DNA of 64,000 nucleotides from FLUQ01 sp031551515 (GTDB taxonomy: Bacteria > Desulfobacterota > Desulfovibrionia > Desulfovibrionales > Desulfovibrionaceae), in assembly GCA_031551515.1 (NCBI GenBank), contig JAVBNL010000048.1, forward strand, positions 1-64,000, written 5' to 3'. Under the pieces are notes generated by a model that was not told the origin of the DNA, did not search any database, and was given only the letters and a program-made list of their open reading frames with translations. Shown here piece after piece: positions 48,997 through 57,447 of the stretch. How positions within the stretch are numbered: position 1 is the stretch's first letter; each line of letters begins with the position of its first letter. Position numbers and translations under genes: made by a program.

Positions 48997-50304
48997 CTAC
49001 CCCCATTTTCCGGCTTTGACTAACCCATAAATAGAGAGCGGCCGTATGCGCCGGGCCAGGGTAGAGGCGATGAACGCGCTCAGCAGCAGCGGGGGAAAAA
49101 GCGCATAGCTTCCCGTGATCTCGCAGACCATGCAGGCCGCCATGATGGGGGCGTGGGTCGTTGCCGCCAGCAACGTCGTCATGCCCGTGAGAATGAACGT
49201 GGTGGTGGCCGCGCCGGTTTCGAACCAGGGGGCCAGAGCCGCCGCCGCCAACGTGCCGGATGTGGCCCCCAAAAACAGGGTGGGGGTAAAAAAGCCGCCC
49301 GGCGCGCCCGCCCCGGACCCGGCGAGCATGGCCAAGAGTTTGGCCAGTAAAAATACCGCTACCAGCTTCGCGGGCAGAACATCCGTGCCTCCGGCCACAA
49401 GGCAGCGCTCGATCACGCTGTACCCGTTGCCCCATACCTCCGGAACGCCCATCGAAAGCAGGCCCACGGCCAGGCCGCCCAGCGCCAGTTGCAGCGGCTG
49501 CGGCACGGGCGGGCAGAACAGGCGGAAAAGGTCGCGGGCGGCATCCAGGCCGCGCAAAAAGACGGAACCGAACCCGGCGGCGGCAACCGCCAGCGGCAGG
49601 CATGCCAGGTACATGCCCAAACTTTGCGCCACGGGCAGTTCGCGAGGCAGGGCGTATAAAATGCCGCCCGATCCGAGCGCCCAGGTCACCGCTTGGGCGA
49701 GCGCGGCCGCAAGGGCTGCTGCGCCCAGCGCCACAGGGGCCATGCTGCCCAGAATCAACTCAAGGGCGAAAAACATGCCCGCCAACGGCGCGTGATAGGC
49801 GGCGGTGACCCCGGCCGCCGCGCCGCAGGCGGTAAGCAGCGGCCAATCTTCTTGCGGGGCCAGGCGCTGAGCCAATTTCGAAGCGGTAAGGCTGGCCAGC
49901 AGAATCATGGCCCCTTCGCGACCCACGGCAAGCCCGCCGGAAACGACAAGAATGGAGGCCAGCGCTTTCACCAGACTGCCGGAAACATCCAGGCGGCCGC
50001 CGGTGACCAGTATGCCTTCAATGTATTCCGTCGGGAACCGTTCAGTCCCGTTCCGCCGGAACCTGCTGAAAGACCAGAGTACAAAGCCGGCGGCCAGGGC
50101 GGCCAGCGCGGGGGTCAGCAAACGCCGCCACGGGGCGAGGGCGTAAGCCGCCGCCACCAGCCCCCGGTCGGAACCGGCAAGGTGCCGCTCGGCAAAGGCA
50201 AGGCAGATATGAAAAAAGCCGACAGCCAAAGCCCCGGCCGTGCCTGCGAGCGCCGCAAGGCACAACCGGCGCGCGAAGGGCGGCATGGACGGGGGCGGGG
50301 TCAT
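48997..50304 (-). CDS. ClC-family chloride channel/antiporter
   Basis: The 435-residue membrane protein has the ClC selectivity motifs: VSGGLAVGREGAMILLA (with the gating Glu), GAGAPGGFFTPTLFLG and the C-terminal pore Tyr in LSIYGL, plus more than ten hydrophobic helices. The gating Glu suggests a proton-coupled antiporter rather than a passive channel. It lacks CBS domains. It is on the minus strand, convergent with ubiD and 30 bases after the DinB-like gene. Confidence 0.88.
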   Translation of the reverse strand: MTPPPSMPPFARRLCLAALAGTAGALAVGFFHICLAFAERHLAGSDRGLVAAAYALAPWRRLLTPALAALAAGFVLWSFSRFRRNGTERFPTEYIEGILVTGGRLDVSGSLVKALASILVVSGGLAVGREGAMILLASLTASKLAQRLAPQEDWPLLTACGAAAGVTAAYHAPLAGMFFALELILGSMAPVALGAAALAAALAQAVTWALGSGGILYALPRELPVAQSLGMYLACLPLAVAAAGFGSVFLRGLDAARDLFRLFCPPVPQPLQLALGGLAVGLLSMGVPEVWGNGYSVIERCLVAGGTDVLPAKLVAVFLLAKLLAMLAGSGAGAPGGFFTPTLFLGATSGTLAAAALAPWFETGAATTTFILTGMTTLLAATTHAPIMAACMVCEITGSYALFPPLLLSAFIASTLARRIRPLSIYGLVKAGKWG

Positions 50305-50334
50305 GCCCTCCCGCCCCGGCCGCGCCCGGCGTCG

Positions 50335-50814
50335 TTATACCAGGCCGCCCAGCCCATGATCGCGAAACGCCGCGTCACATTCGCCGACATGGAACTGGCC
50401 GTGCCCGACCAAGAGGATCAGCGCGTGAAAATTGCTGATCTCGCGGCCGAAACGCTGTGAGCGCAGTTCGTTGCGCGCGGCCAGCTTTTCAGCCGTCATG
50501 GTGGAAAGCCAGGCGTAAAAGGCTTTTTTCATGGTGGCGGCCACGGCCAAAATTTCAGCTTTGGTCGGGGTTTTGGGCTCGTCGCGCAGCAGGCGGGCCA
50601 CTTCTATGGGGTACAAGCTTTGCGTGGGCGGGTCATTGGGTTCCAGAATCGTAAAATCGATAAGCGTAAAAATATGATACAACTGCTGCCAGAACAGAAA
50701 ACCGCCGGTTTTTTTCGCCCACAGGGTGTCGGGGCAGAGCTCGACCGCTTTTTCCAGGTATCCGTAGGTGCTGTCAAAGCTGTCCTTAAAGGCACGCAGA
50801 GCAAGGTCCGTCAT
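50335..50814 (-). CDS. DinB-like helical protein
   Basis: The 159-residue protein is predicted to be a four-helix bundle of the DinB/YfiT superfamily. It has a His in WQQLYHIFTLIDF and a LVGHGQFHVGECDA segment near the C-terminus, which could form the usual metal site. The start ATG at 50814 has AAGGA about seven bases upstream. Such proteins are often thiol-dependent transferases; the substrate here is unknown. It precedes the ClC gene in the same direction and is divergent from the IscA-like gene. Confidence 0.7.
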   Translation of the reverse strand: MTDLALRAFKDSFDSTYGYLEKAVELCPDTLWAKKTGGFLFWQQLYHIFTLIDFTILEPNDPPTQSLYPIEVARLLRDEPKTPTKAEILAVAATMKKAFYAWLSTMTAEKLAARNELRSQRFGREISNFHALILLVGHGQFHVGECDAAFRDHGLGGLV

Positions 50815-50962
50815 GGCTTTTTCCTTCCGGTTCAGGGTGAAAAAACAGGGAATGACTATGCGTGACATTGTATGCGCCTTGCGGGCAAAATCAAGAGCGC
50901 ATTGACAAGTTGACGCCATGCCCTTACTTGCTATGAGAGAGATTCTCTGGAGGGAATGGAAT

Positions 50963-51295
50963 ATGTTGGAAGTCAGCGAAAGCGCCTTGAAAGAGCTTGA
51001 CGAGTATTTTGCGGATAAAGACAAAGCGCCCATCAGGGTGTATCTCGCCCCCGGCGGGTGCAGCGGGCCGCGTCTTGCGCTCGCCCTTGACGAGCCCGGC
51101 GACGACGACGAAGTCTTCAAAAAAACGCAGTACACGTTCTGCATGAACAAAGAGCTGCTGGAGAAGACCGGGGACGTTAAAATCGACCTTTCGTACATGG
51201 GCTTTTCCGTTGAGTCCGCCAACCCCATCGGCGGTGGCGGCGGCTGTGCCGGCTGCGCCAGCGCCGGCGGCTGCGGTGGCGGCGAAGAACAGTAA
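50963..51295 (+). CDS. IscA/HesB-like iron-sulfur cluster protein with Cys-rich tail
   Basis: The 110-residue protein has an IscA-like beta fold (MLEVSESALKELDEYFADKD, APGGCSGPRLALALDEPGDD, then LSYMGFSVESANP). It ends in a glycine-rich tail with three cysteines in the pattern C-x2-C-x5-C (GGGGGCAGCASAGGCGGGEE). The first IscA Cys is kept (GGCSG). The CGCG pair near the C-terminus of true IscA is replaced by this longer motif, so it may be a distinct carrier or redox protein. GGAGG lies eight bases before the ATG. Confidence 0.75.
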   Translation: MLEVSESALKELDEYFADKDKAPIRVYLAPGGCSGPRLALALDEPGDDDEVFKKTQYTFCMNKELLEKTGDVKIDLSYMGFSVESANPIGGGGGCAGCASAGGCGGGEEQ

Positions 51296-51369
51296 GCCGC
51301 TTTATCGTATTTTTTGCATGCGAAACGCGCCGGTTTTCCGGCGCGTTTCATTACCCGCGCGGACCCGTC

Positions 51370-51585
51370 ATGAATGTGAAAGAAACCGTTCTGCTCGCGC
51401 TGAAACTGGCCCACCGCAATAAAGAAGTGCTGGTGGTGGGGCACGACGGCGCGCGCTGGCAAATGACGCCGCTGGGGGACTCTCGTTCCGACCAGCTTGC
51501 CCACGGCATTATCGTCACCCCCAAAGGCCTGCGCTATCCCGACGATGACGCGCGGATAGCGGAATTGACGGCCCAGGGGCTGTAG
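51370..51585 (+). CDS. Small protein of unknown function (71 residues)
   Basis: I do not recognise this 71-residue protein. It starts MNVKETVLLALKLAHRNKEV, has a central HDGARWQMTPLGDSRSDQLA and ends in a charged helix (DDDARIAELTAQGL). It has no signal peptide or membrane segment. It lies 18 bases before prmA and reads in the same direction, so cotranscription is likely. The amino-acid composition looks like a true gene rather than a shadow. No clear Shine-Dalgarno sequence precedes it. Confidence 0.6.
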   Translation: MNVKETVLLALKLAHRNKEVLVVGHDGARWQMTPLGDSRSDQLAHGIIVTPKGLRYPDDDARIAELTAQGL

Positions 51586-51603
51586 TCCCTTCTGGAGAAA
51601 AGC

Positions 51604-52455
51604 ATGGCGAACCTCGTGCGTATTGCCGTCACCGTTGACGGCGAAGATGAAGAACTGCTGGGCGCGGTGCTGGCCATGCAGGTAGCTTCGGGCTGGGCGG
51701 AAGAAACGCTGCCCACCGGAGAAACCATGGCCGTGGTGCACACGGACAATGTGGTTTTCGCGTCGGAACTGGAACAGGAAATCGCTTCGCGCCTGCCCCG
51801 GGCCCGCGTCCGCCGTGAAACTGTGGAAAATAAAGACTGGATGAACGCCTGGCGCGAATATTTCACTCCCGTTGCGGCGGGCAGCCGCTTTTTGGTGCTG
51901 GCCCCCTGGATGGAAGAAGAGCGCAAAAAAGCGACGCGTTCCGTCATCATTATCGAGCCGAAAATGGCTTTCGGCACCGGGCACCACAACACCACGGCGC
52001 TGTGTCTGGCCGCGCTTTCCGATTTGGCGGACGCGGGACGCATACAGCCCGGCATGAGTTTTCTGGACCTGGGCACCGGCTCGGGCATTTTAGGCATCGC
52101 CTGCGCGCAACTGGGCCTGACCGGGCTGGGGCTGGATATCGACATTTTGGCCGTGGAAAACGCGCTGGAAAACCGCGCGGTCAACGGCATCGCGGAAGAG
52201 GCCTTTGCCATACGCCGGGGCGGGGTTGAAGAAGCGGGCGAAAAGTACGACCTGATCGTGGCCAACATCCTGGCCCAGCCGCTGAAAGACATGGCGCCGG
52301 AAATCGCGCGCCGCTTGAAACCGGGTGGTGTTCTGGTTCTGTCAGGGCTTTTGGGCATCCAGGCAGATTCGGTGGCCGCGGCTTATGCGGCTGAAGGCTT
52401 GCCCGCACCGCGCCGCGCGGATTCCTACGACTGGTCGGCGCTGATCTGGGCGTGA
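51604..52455 (+). CDS. prmA: Ribosomal protein L11 methyltransferase
   Basis: The 283-residue protein has the PrmA arrangement: an N-terminal L11-binding domain, a linker (ENKDWMNAWREYFTPVAAGS) and a SAM-dependent methyltransferase domain with the family-specific MAFGTGHHNTTALCL, the SAM motif FLDLGTGSGILGIACAQLG, GLDIDILAVENALENRAVNG and VANILAQPLKDMAPEIAR. It trimethylates L11. GGAGAAAAGC precedes the ATG. The next gene starts 12 bases after its stop. Confidence 0.93.
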   Translation: MANLVRIAVTVDGEDEELLGAVLAMQVASGWAEETLPTGETMAVVHTDNVVFASELEQEIASRLPRARVRRETVENKDWMNAWREYFTPVAAGSRFLVLAPWMEEERKKATRSVIIIEPKMAFGTGHHNTTALCLAALSDLADAGRIQPGMSFLDLGTGSGILGIACAQLGLTGLGLDIDILAVENALENRAVNGIAEEAFAIRRGGVEEAGEKYDLIVANILAQPLKDMAPEIARRLKPGGVLVLSGLLGIQADSVAAAYAAEGLPAPRRADSYDWSALIWA

Positions 52456-52467
52456 AATTCGGCGGGC

Positions 52468-53175
52468 ATGATGCGAAGCGGCACCTATGCGCGGCGGCGC
52501 GAGATCCTCTCCGCCATGTTCGAGGCCATGCGGCAAAGCCTTGGCCCGAGCCATTGGTGGCCCGCGAAAACCCCCTTTGAAGTGGCCGTCGGCGCGATCC
52601 TTACCCAGAATACGGCCTGGACCAACGTGGAAAAGGCGCTGGACAACCTGCGTGACGTCGGGGCGCTCAGCCCCGCGCCCATGGCGTCTTTGAGCGATGC
52701 CGCGCTGGAAGAGGCAATCCGCCCTGCCGGGTTTTTTCGCCAGAAGAGCAAAACCCTGCGCCGCCTGCTGGATTTTCTTGGCTCGAACGGCGGCTTGACC
52801 GGGGATGAAACGGACGACCATCTTGCCTGTCTTGCGAAAGGCGATACGGAAGAATTGCGCGAAAGCCTGCTGTCCGTGCGCGGCATAGGGCCGGAGACAG
52901 CGGACTGCATCTTGCTTTACGCGCTCGGCCGGCCGTCTTTCGTGGTGGACGCATACACCCGTCGCATTTTTCATCGCCACGGCCTGGTGCCCGATGATAT
53001 ACCGTATGCGGAACTGCGGGATTTCTTTATGGAGGCGTTAACGCCGGATACGGCTATTTTTAACGAGTACCACGCCTGCATCGTGCGCGTGGGCAAAGAT
53101 TTTTGCCGCAAAGGCAAAGCGCTTTGCGCCGCCTGCCCCTTGCGGCTGTTTTTGGAAGGCCATGACCCTGATTGA
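52468..53175 (+). CDS. Endonuclease III-like DNA glycosylase (MagIII-type)
   Basis: The 235-residue HhH-GPD protein has ILTQNTAWTNVEKALDNL, the hairpin LLSVRGIGPETADCILLYAL, the catalytic Asp in SFVVDAYTRRIF and a C-terminal four-Cys iron-sulfur loop (CIVRVGKDFC, CAACPL). The Lys that makes Nth a bifunctional lyase is replaced by Glu (GIGPET), as in the 3-methyladenine glycosylase MagIII, so a monofunctional alkyl-base glycosylase is more likely than thymine-glycol repair. Its stop overlaps the next start by 14 bases. Confidence 0.87.
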   Translation: MMRSGTYARRREILSAMFEAMRQSLGPSHWWPAKTPFEVAVGAILTQNTAWTNVEKALDNLRDVGALSPAPMASLSDAALEEAIRPAGFFRQKSKTLRRLLDFLGSNGGLTGDETDDHLACLAKGDTEELRESLLSVRGIGPETADCILLYALGRPSFVVDAYTRRIFHRHGLVPDDIPYAELRDFFMEALTPDTAIFNEYHACIVRVGKDFCRKGKALCAACPLRLFLEGHDPD

Positions 53176-54391
53176 CCCCGTCGCCATGTGGCGTTTTGCC
53201 GCCCGCTTCGCGCGCTTCACGGCGCGCCGAATGTTCTGTCTGGCGCTTTGGCAAACGCTTTGCGTGGCGCTCTGTCTGTGCGCCGCGAACGGGGCTTTGG
53301 CCGCATCCGCCCGGTCAGTTTCGTCCGCCGCATCCGCCGCAGCAGGGGCGGACGCAAGCAAAAGCCTTGAGCGGGAAATAGCCGAAGAACAGGCCCGGGC
53401 GAAAGCGCGGCGGGCCAGCTTGACCCGGCTGACGGAGCAGGAACGCGCCCTCAACGCCGACCTGGCCGTGGCCGAAGATAGGATTTTGCGCCTGGAAGCG
53501 GACATGGGGCGGCATGAAAACAAGTTGGCAGACCTTGCCGCTTCCGATGCCGAACTGCAAGGCCGCATTGAAGCGTTGAAAGAGGAGCAGGGTCGTACGG
53601 AAAAGGCCATGCTTGAAGTCTTGCGCGCGCTGTGGGAGCTGCACGCCCGCAGGGTGGGCGTGGGTGGCCGCGACATGCCCGATTGGCCGGTGACCGACAG
53701 AGAACAGGCCTGGTCCGCGAAGATGTTCGCGGCGCTGGACGGGTACCGGGCGGACCTCGCCCGTCAGGGAAACGAGCTGGAAGCGGCCGTGCGCCGCCGG
53801 GATGCGGTGGAAAAAGACGCCAAAGCCCGCCTTGCATTGCTCAACACTGAAAAAGAGCGGCTGTTGCAAAGCAGGCTTAGCTATAACCGCATGCTGGGCG
53901 ATTTGCGCAAGCAGAAGCGGGATACGGAAGAAGAACTCGTCGCCGTGCTGGATCTGGTAAAAAATCTGAATCTGCGCCTGGAGCAATCACAAGAGCGGGG
54001 CGATCTTGAAAAAGCCAAGGGCAAATTGCCCTGGCCCGCCGGCGGCACGATTCGCACCCGCTTTGATCCCGGCGCCGCGCCTCCCTCGCGGGGGGTGACC
54101 ATAGCCCGTGGCGGCGCAGTGCCGGTTACGGCGGTGCATTGGGGCAAGGTCGTGCATAACGACGTGCTGCGCGGCATCGGCCGGGTGGTCATTTTGATGC
54201 ATGGCTCGGAATATTATTCGCTGTATGCTTTTTTGTCAGAGAGCTCCTTGCGGGTGGGGCAGGAAGTGGCGCGCGGCGAAACCGTGGGTTCGGCCGGGTT
54301 TGTGCCCGTTCTCAACGGGCCGGGCTTGTATTTCGAATTGCGTTTTCACCAAAAAGCGATTAACCCCGAGCAGTGGCTCCGTTCACGATGA
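53162..54391 (+). CDS. envC: EnvC-like murein hydrolase activator (degenerate M23)
   Basis: The 409-residue protein has a hydrophobic N-terminus (FCLALWQTLCVALCLCAANG) serving as signal sequence, a long coiled coil (about 60-285) and a C-terminal LytM/M23 domain (about 290-409). The zinc ligands of active M23 peptidases are missing: the first-His region reads RGVTIARGGAVPVTA and the HxH strand reads LYFELRFHQ. It is therefore an activator of amidases in septal wall splitting, like EnvC. Starts at codons 9 or 24 are also possible. ctpA and a DUF610 gene follow, a common grouping. Confidence 0.87.
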   Translation: MTLIDPVAMWRFAARFARFTARRMFCLALWQTLCVALCLCAANGALAASARSVSSAASAAAGADASKSLEREIAEEQARAKARRASLTRLTEQERALNADLAVAEDRILRLEADMGRHENKLADLAASDAELQGRIEALKEEQGRTEKAMLEVLRALWELHARRVGVGGRDMPDWPVTDREQAWSAKMFAALDGYRADLARQGNELEAAVRRRDAVEKDAKARLALLNTEKERLLQSRLSYNRMLGDLRKQKRDTEEELVAVLDLVKNLNLRLEQSQERGDLEKAKGKLPWPAGGTIRTRFDPGAAPPSRGVTIARGGAVPVTAVHWGKVVHNDVLRGIGRVVILMHGSEYYSLYAFLSESSLRVGQEVARGETVGSAGFVPVLNGPGLYFELRFHQKAINPEQWLRSR

Positions 54392-54393
54392 CA

Positions 54394-54418
54394 AGCCGTT
54401 TTTTTTAGCATAACGGCT
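54394..54418 (+). terminator. Weak hairpin after the EnvC-like gene
   Basis: AGCCGTT and AACGGCT pair over seven bases around a T-rich loop three bases after the stop codon. No T run follows, so attenuation rather than full termination is likely. Confidence 0.3.
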
Positions 54419-54513
54419 ATAAAATAGAAGCTGTCAGCTATCTCTTTGAATTGTTTTGCGCTATAGTTCGCCGCGGATGCACTATTCCTGTTCGATGTTC
54501 TGGAGGTTTTGCC

Positions 54514-55866
54514 ATGCGTCTTTGTCTGGTGCCCATGCAGATACTCTGTCTTGGGTTTATGCTGTTACAGCCCCTGTCCGGTGTTGCCGCGGAAAGCAGC
54601 AAATACGACGGGATGAAGCGTTTCAGTCAGATCTACGAATATGTGCGGCGTTTTTACGTGCGCGAAGCGACCAGCGAAGAGCTGATGAACGGCGCTATCA
54701 AGGGGATGCTGCAAAACCTTGACCCGCATTCCACGTACCTGTCCGCCACAGAATACAAAGAAATGAAAGAGGCGACCTCCGGCGCGTTTTTCGGGATAGG
54801 CATCGAGATATCCATGGAAAACGGCCAGTTGACCGTCGTTTCGCCCATTGAAGATACGCCCGCCTATAAAGCCGGGTTGAAAGCCGGGGACATTATCCTG
54901 GCGGTGGACGGGCACCCCACCCAAGATATGACCATGCAAGAGTCCGTCTCCAAAATCCGGGGCGCCAAAGGCACGGAAGTGGAGCTTCTGATTCTGCACA
55001 AAGAGGCCAAGTTGCCCTCGCAGGTCAAGATCGTGCGCGACTCCATCCCCATCATCAGCGTGAAAACCCGTTTTCTGGATGAAGGCTACCCCTGGGTACG
55101 CGTGACCCGTTTCAGCGACAACACGGAAAAAGAGTTGCTGAATGGCCTTGCGGAAGCCAAAAAGAAAGGCCCGATCAAGGGCATCGTGCTCGATTTGCGC
55201 AACAACCCCGGCGGGCTGCTGGACCAGGCGGCCAAAGTCGCCGACGTGTTCTTGCAGAGCGGCGAGATAGTTTCCATCCGCGGGCGTGAACAAGACGGTC
55301 CCCGGCAGTTCAAAGCCAGCGCCCAGGATACGGACCAGACCTGCCCGTTGGTGGTGTTGGTCAACGCCGGTTCCGCCTCCGCCTCTGAAATCGTGGCGGG
55401 CGCGCTGCGCGATCACAAACGCGGCCTTTTGATCGGTGAACGCACCTTTGGCAAGGGTTCCGTGCAGAACGTCATACCCATGCCCGATGGCTCCGCCCTG
55501 AAGCTGACCGTGGCGCTGTATTATACCCCCAACGGCCGTTCCATTCAGGCCGAGGGTATCGAACCCGACCTGGTGGTGCCCTTTGAACAGCCGCGCGATG
55601 ACGCCGCGACGAAGCTGCCGCGCATCAGCCTGCGGGAAAAAGACCTTTCTGGCCATTTGGAAAAGGGCGACGCGAAAAAAGGCGGCGCGGAAAAGTCGAG
55701 CGAAAGCTCCAACGCGACCGAAGAAAAGAGCTCCAAAACCGCGGCCGACGCATCCGCCTTGGTAACCCCCGAAGTGCGGACCTTTTTGGAAAAGGACAAT
55801 CAACTGCGGCTGGGGCTGCAAATGGTCAAAGCCCTGCCCAAGATGCGTGAGATTCACGCGGAATAG
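54514..55866 (+). CDS. ctpA: Carboxyl-terminal processing protease CtpA (S41)
   Basis: The 450-residue protein has a signal peptide (MRLCLVPMQILCLGFMLLQP), an N-terminal helical region, a PDZ domain (about 90-175, GIGIEISMENGQLTVVSPIE and GLKAGDIILAVDGHP) and the S41 protease core. The catalytic Ser is in VNAGSASASEIVAGAL and the Lys in GERTFGKGSVQNVIP. It cleaves periplasmic proteins near their C-terminus, including wall-hydrolase partners. A Lys/Ser-rich acidic linker (about 390-420) precedes the tail. GGAGG lies eight bases before the ATG. The next gene begins six bases after its stop. Confidence 0.94.
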   Translation: MRLCLVPMQILCLGFMLLQPLSGVAAESSKYDGMKRFSQIYEYVRRFYVREATSEELMNGAIKGMLQNLDPHSTYLSATEYKEMKEATSGAFFGIGIEISMENGQLTVVSPIEDTPAYKAGLKAGDIILAVDGHPTQDMTMQESVSKIRGAKGTEVELLILHKEAKLPSQVKIVRDSIPIISVKTRFLDEGYPWVRVTRFSDNTEKELLNGLAEAKKKGPIKGIVLDLRNNPGGLLDQAAKVADVFLQSGEIVSIRGREQDGPRQFKASAQDTDQTCPLVVLVNAGSASASEIVAGALRDHKRGLLIGERTFGKGSVQNVIPMPDGSALKLTVALYYTPNGRSIQAEGIEPDLVVPFEQPRDDAATKLPRISLREKDLSGHLEKGDAKKGGAEKSSESSNATEEKSSKTAADASALVTPEVRTFLEKDNQLRLGLQMVKALPKMREIHAE

Positions 55867-55872
55867 GGCGCA

Positions 55873-57342
55873 TTGCCTTTGAAGACAAAAAAATCCGCCG
55901 CTGTTTCCGCCCGCCCGAAAGCGGCGGGAAAAAGCGGCGGTTCCAAACGCCCGGGGCGCGGCAAGAAGAAACAACTGCCGCGCCCCGGTCTATACCCGGC
56001 CCTGGTGCTCGCTTTTTTGGCGGGTATCGCCCTCATGGGGGCGCTGTGGCTGTGGCGGGACGCTCCTGATCAGCCCGCGCCCGTAAAACGCGCGCCCGTT
56101 ACCGCATCCGTCCCTGCCGGGCGGCCTTCTCCGCCCGCAGCCGCCTCCGCGCCCGCGCCGTCTGGCGACGCCGCAGCCAACGCCACCATCATGCGGGCCC
56201 TGGTGGATATGGCGAACCTGCCGTACGAAGAATCTCTTTCCGCGCCCCTAGAAGAAAACGTGCGGCAAGTGGACTACGCCCTGGTGCAGGCCATGCTGCG
56301 CCTTTCCATGCGCCCGGCGGAAACGGTCATTGAAAAAACGGAACTGCGCCACAGCCGAGGCGGCCGCCCGGATGGCGTAGGCGGCGTGGGCGGCGCATAC
56401 CATTTTCAACGCCTGCGCATCGTGGTGGGGCCCGACCCGTTGCCTTTCGTGACCGCGTTGCATGAGTCGTTGCGGGCCTGGGCGGAAAAAGCCGAACTGG
56501 CCCAGGTTTCATCGAACCGGCAGGACCAGATCGTCTGGACCGTCAGCGTCAGCGGGGTGCAGACCCACGAGCTTGTGCTGCTGCTCGCCCGGCCAGGAAC
56601 AGCGCCGGTAGCGCCCATGACGCCGCCGGATCTGGGCCTGCGCAGAGTGCTGCGCCAGCGCCAGCCCGGCGAGCCCGCCCGGCTGGTTCTGGTCATGGAT
56701 GATTTGGGGCAGAGCATGCCCGCCGTGCGGCAGCTTTTGGCTTTGCCTTATCCCGTGACATTCGCCATCTGGCCGGACAGCAGCCACGCGCGTGAAGCGG
56801 GGCTCGCGGCCCACGCCGCCGGGCGTGAGATTATCGTGCATCAGCCTATGGAACCTTTGGGCTACCCCAAGGTGAAGCCCGGCCCCGGCGCGCTGCTGGT
56901 CGGCGCGGATGAGGCGGCCATTGAAGAGCAGGTGCGTTCCGCCCTGAACAAGGTGCCTTACGCCGTGGGCATGAACAACCATATGGGGTCGCGTTTTACT
57001 CAAAACAGCGCCGGGGTGCGCGCGGTGCTGCGGGTGCTCAGGGCTAAAAAACTGATGGCGCTGGACAGCATGACCCATCCCGCGTCCGTTCTGCATGCGG
57101 AGGCGGCGCGTCAAGGGTTTGCGCCTTTGAAGCGCGACGTGTTTCTGGATGTGACGGCGAAAAAGGAAGCGGTGCTGCATCAGCTTCGCACGGCGGAAAA
57201 AGTCGCGCTTTTGACCGGCCATGCCATAGCCATAGGCCACCCCCTGCCCGAAACCCTGGCCGCGCTGAAAGAATGGAGCCGGGTTCGCAATCCGCAGGTG
57301 ACTATGGTCCGCCTGGCTGATTTAGCTAAAGAAACTAACTAA
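55873..57342 (+). CDS. Divergent polysaccharide deacetylase (DUF610/YibQ family)
   Basis: The 489-residue protein has a very basic N-terminus (KKSAAVSARPKAAGKSGG and further Lys/Arg), one membrane helix (about 38-58, ALVLAFLAGIALMGALWLW), a Pro/Ala linker and a NodB-like barrel (about 270-489). Metal and catalytic motifs are VLVMDDLGQSM, FAIWPDSSHA, IIVHQPMEPLGYP and GMNNHMGSRFTQN. It probably deacetylates peptidoglycan or a periplasmic polysaccharide. The start is a TTG with a weak GGGCG upstream. EnvC, CtpA and this family are often encoded together, as seen here. Confidence 0.85.
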   Translation: MPLKTKKSAAVSARPKAAGKSGGSKRPGRGKKKQLPRPGLYPALVLAFLAGIALMGALWLWRDAPDQPAPVKRAPVTASVPAGRPSPPAAASAPAPSGDAAANATIMRALVDMANLPYEESLSAPLEENVRQVDYALVQAMLRLSMRPAETVIEKTELRHSRGGRPDGVGGVGGAYHFQRLRIVVGPDPLPFVTALHESLRAWAEKAELAQVSSNRQDQIVWTVSVSGVQTHELVLLLARPGTAPVAPMTPPDLGLRRVLRQRQPGEPARLVLVMDDLGQSMPAVRQLLALPYPVTFAIWPDSSHAREAGLAAHAAGREIIVHQPMEPLGYPKVKPGPGALLVGADEAAIEEQVRSALNKVPYAVGMNNHMGSRFTQNSAGVRAVLRVLRAKKLMALDSMTHPASVLHAEAARQGFAPLKRDVFLDVTAKKEAVLHQLRTAEKVALLTGHAIAIGHPLPETLAALKEWSRVRNPQVTMVRLADLAKETN

Positions 57343-57343
57343 G

Positions 57344-57363
57344 CCGCTATTCTAATTTAGCGG
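57344..57363 (+). terminator. Short hairpin between the DUF610 gene and cysK
   Basis: CCGCTA and TAGCGG pair over six bases with an eight-base loop, directly after the stop codon. It is weak and lacks a T run. Confidence 0.3.
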
Positions 57364-57447
57364 TAGTTGCCAAAATACCCGCCCGCGCCGTATAGTTCAG
57401 GCGAGAAGATATCATTTCCGGCCTATCTTGCACTCCGGAGGCGCGCT

